6,782 bases of DNA from an uncultured Eubacteriales bacterium (GTDB lineage Bacteria > Bacillota > Clostridia > Lachnospirales > Bianqueaceae): NCBI GenBank assembly GCA_900322165.1, contig ONYR01000098.1, positions 1-6,782 on the forward strand. Direction: 5' to 3'. Positions 6,565-6,782 of the stretch are shown in pieces (positions within the stretch are counted from its first letter, which is position 1; every line of letters starts with the position of its first letter). A program made the position numbers and the translations under genes. The notes below the pieces were generated by a model that saw only the letters and a program-made list of their open reading frames with translations, did no database searches and was not told the DNA's origin.

Positions 6565-6782
6565 TTATAAGTGAGCCAGATCTTCCTTCAACAGCCCATA
6601 TACATAGACATTCACATACGACCCGTCCGCTTCCATCCAGTGCTTGCGGAGCGTGCCCTCATGCGTGAATCCGGCCTTTTCACAGACCCGCCTCGAGGCA
6701 AGATTGCTTTCCCCTGAAAATCGATCACCCAGCTAAACGTCTGCGGATCATCATTGAACTCCATCATCTTCCGAACAAACTC
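6565..6782 (-). pseudogene. RimJ/RimL-type GNAT acetyltransferase remnant, internal deletion and frame change; 5' end off window
   Basis: Read leftward from 6782, the first frame gives EFVRKMMEFNDDPQTFSWVI then DFQGKAI, which resembles the N-terminal strands of RimJ/RimL-type acetyltransferases. From about 6717 to the TAA at 6565-6567, a different frame gives NLASRRVCEKAGF (starting at 6705), then THEGTLRKHW, and ends VYVYGLLKEDLAHL, the classic C-terminal end of the same family. The central part with the acetyl-CoA-binding loop (roughly 60-80 residues in the family) is absent, and the two halves are one base out of register. This indicates a single family member that lost its middle through an out-of-frame deletion near 6703-6717. 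A functional acetyltransferase is not expected. The upstream part lies outside the window. It is not closely similar to the intact GNAT beside it. Confidence 0.8.

Overview
All the genes I can support lie on the minus strand, so the window reads from right to left. The order is: a decayed GNAT acetyltransferase (right edge), an intact GNAT acetyltransferase, a Bcp-type peroxiredoxin, a nitrilase-superfamily carbon-nitrogen hydrolase, a 12-helix MATE efflux transporter, and a very large secreted adhesin-like protein whose C-terminus runs off the left edge. The genome looks like a mid-GC Bacillota (Firmicutes) species, plausibly from the gut or mouth. The grounds are Shine-Dalgarno sites of the GAGG/AAGGAGG type, TGA used as a normal stop, and a surface protein made of BspA-type leucine-rich repeats, a TQXA thioester domain and SpaA/Cna-B domains. 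I cannot place the family with confidence; Erysipelotrichales or Clostridia would both fit.

Right part (about 3186-6782): four intact housekeeping or accessory genes are separated by 66, 40 and 65 bases. No convincing terminator was seen between them, so they may be co-transcribed. They share no obvious pathway. Peroxide reduction, acetyl transfer, amide or nitrile hydrolysis and drug/sodium antiport look more like a loose stress and detoxification cluster than a defined system. Upstream, the right-edge GNAT gene has its first and last segments in different frames with the middle of the fold missing, which points to an internal deletion.

Left part (1-3185): one uninterrupted reading frame of 1001 codons begins at 3005 and continues past position 1. 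It has a signal peptide, about three BspA/DUF285-type repeats, a thioester domain with Cys319 and the TQNAVW motif (Gln399), two SpaA/Cna-B domains, an FctA/Spy0128-like pilin domain and two more SpaA-like domains. Candidate Lys, Glu and Asn (or Asp) isopeptide residues can be seen in most of the domains. The gene has its own near-consensus sigma-A promoter (TTGACA, 17 bases, CATAAT) and a 5' leader of about 100 bases. It is the most interesting item in the window: a candidate covalently attaching adhesin or pilus-tip protein. The sorting signal and any partner sortase must lie beyond the left edge.

I saw no CRISPR array, tRNA, rRNA, insertion sequence, phage gene or toxin-antitoxin pair. Every stretch without a gene is shorter than about 200 bases.
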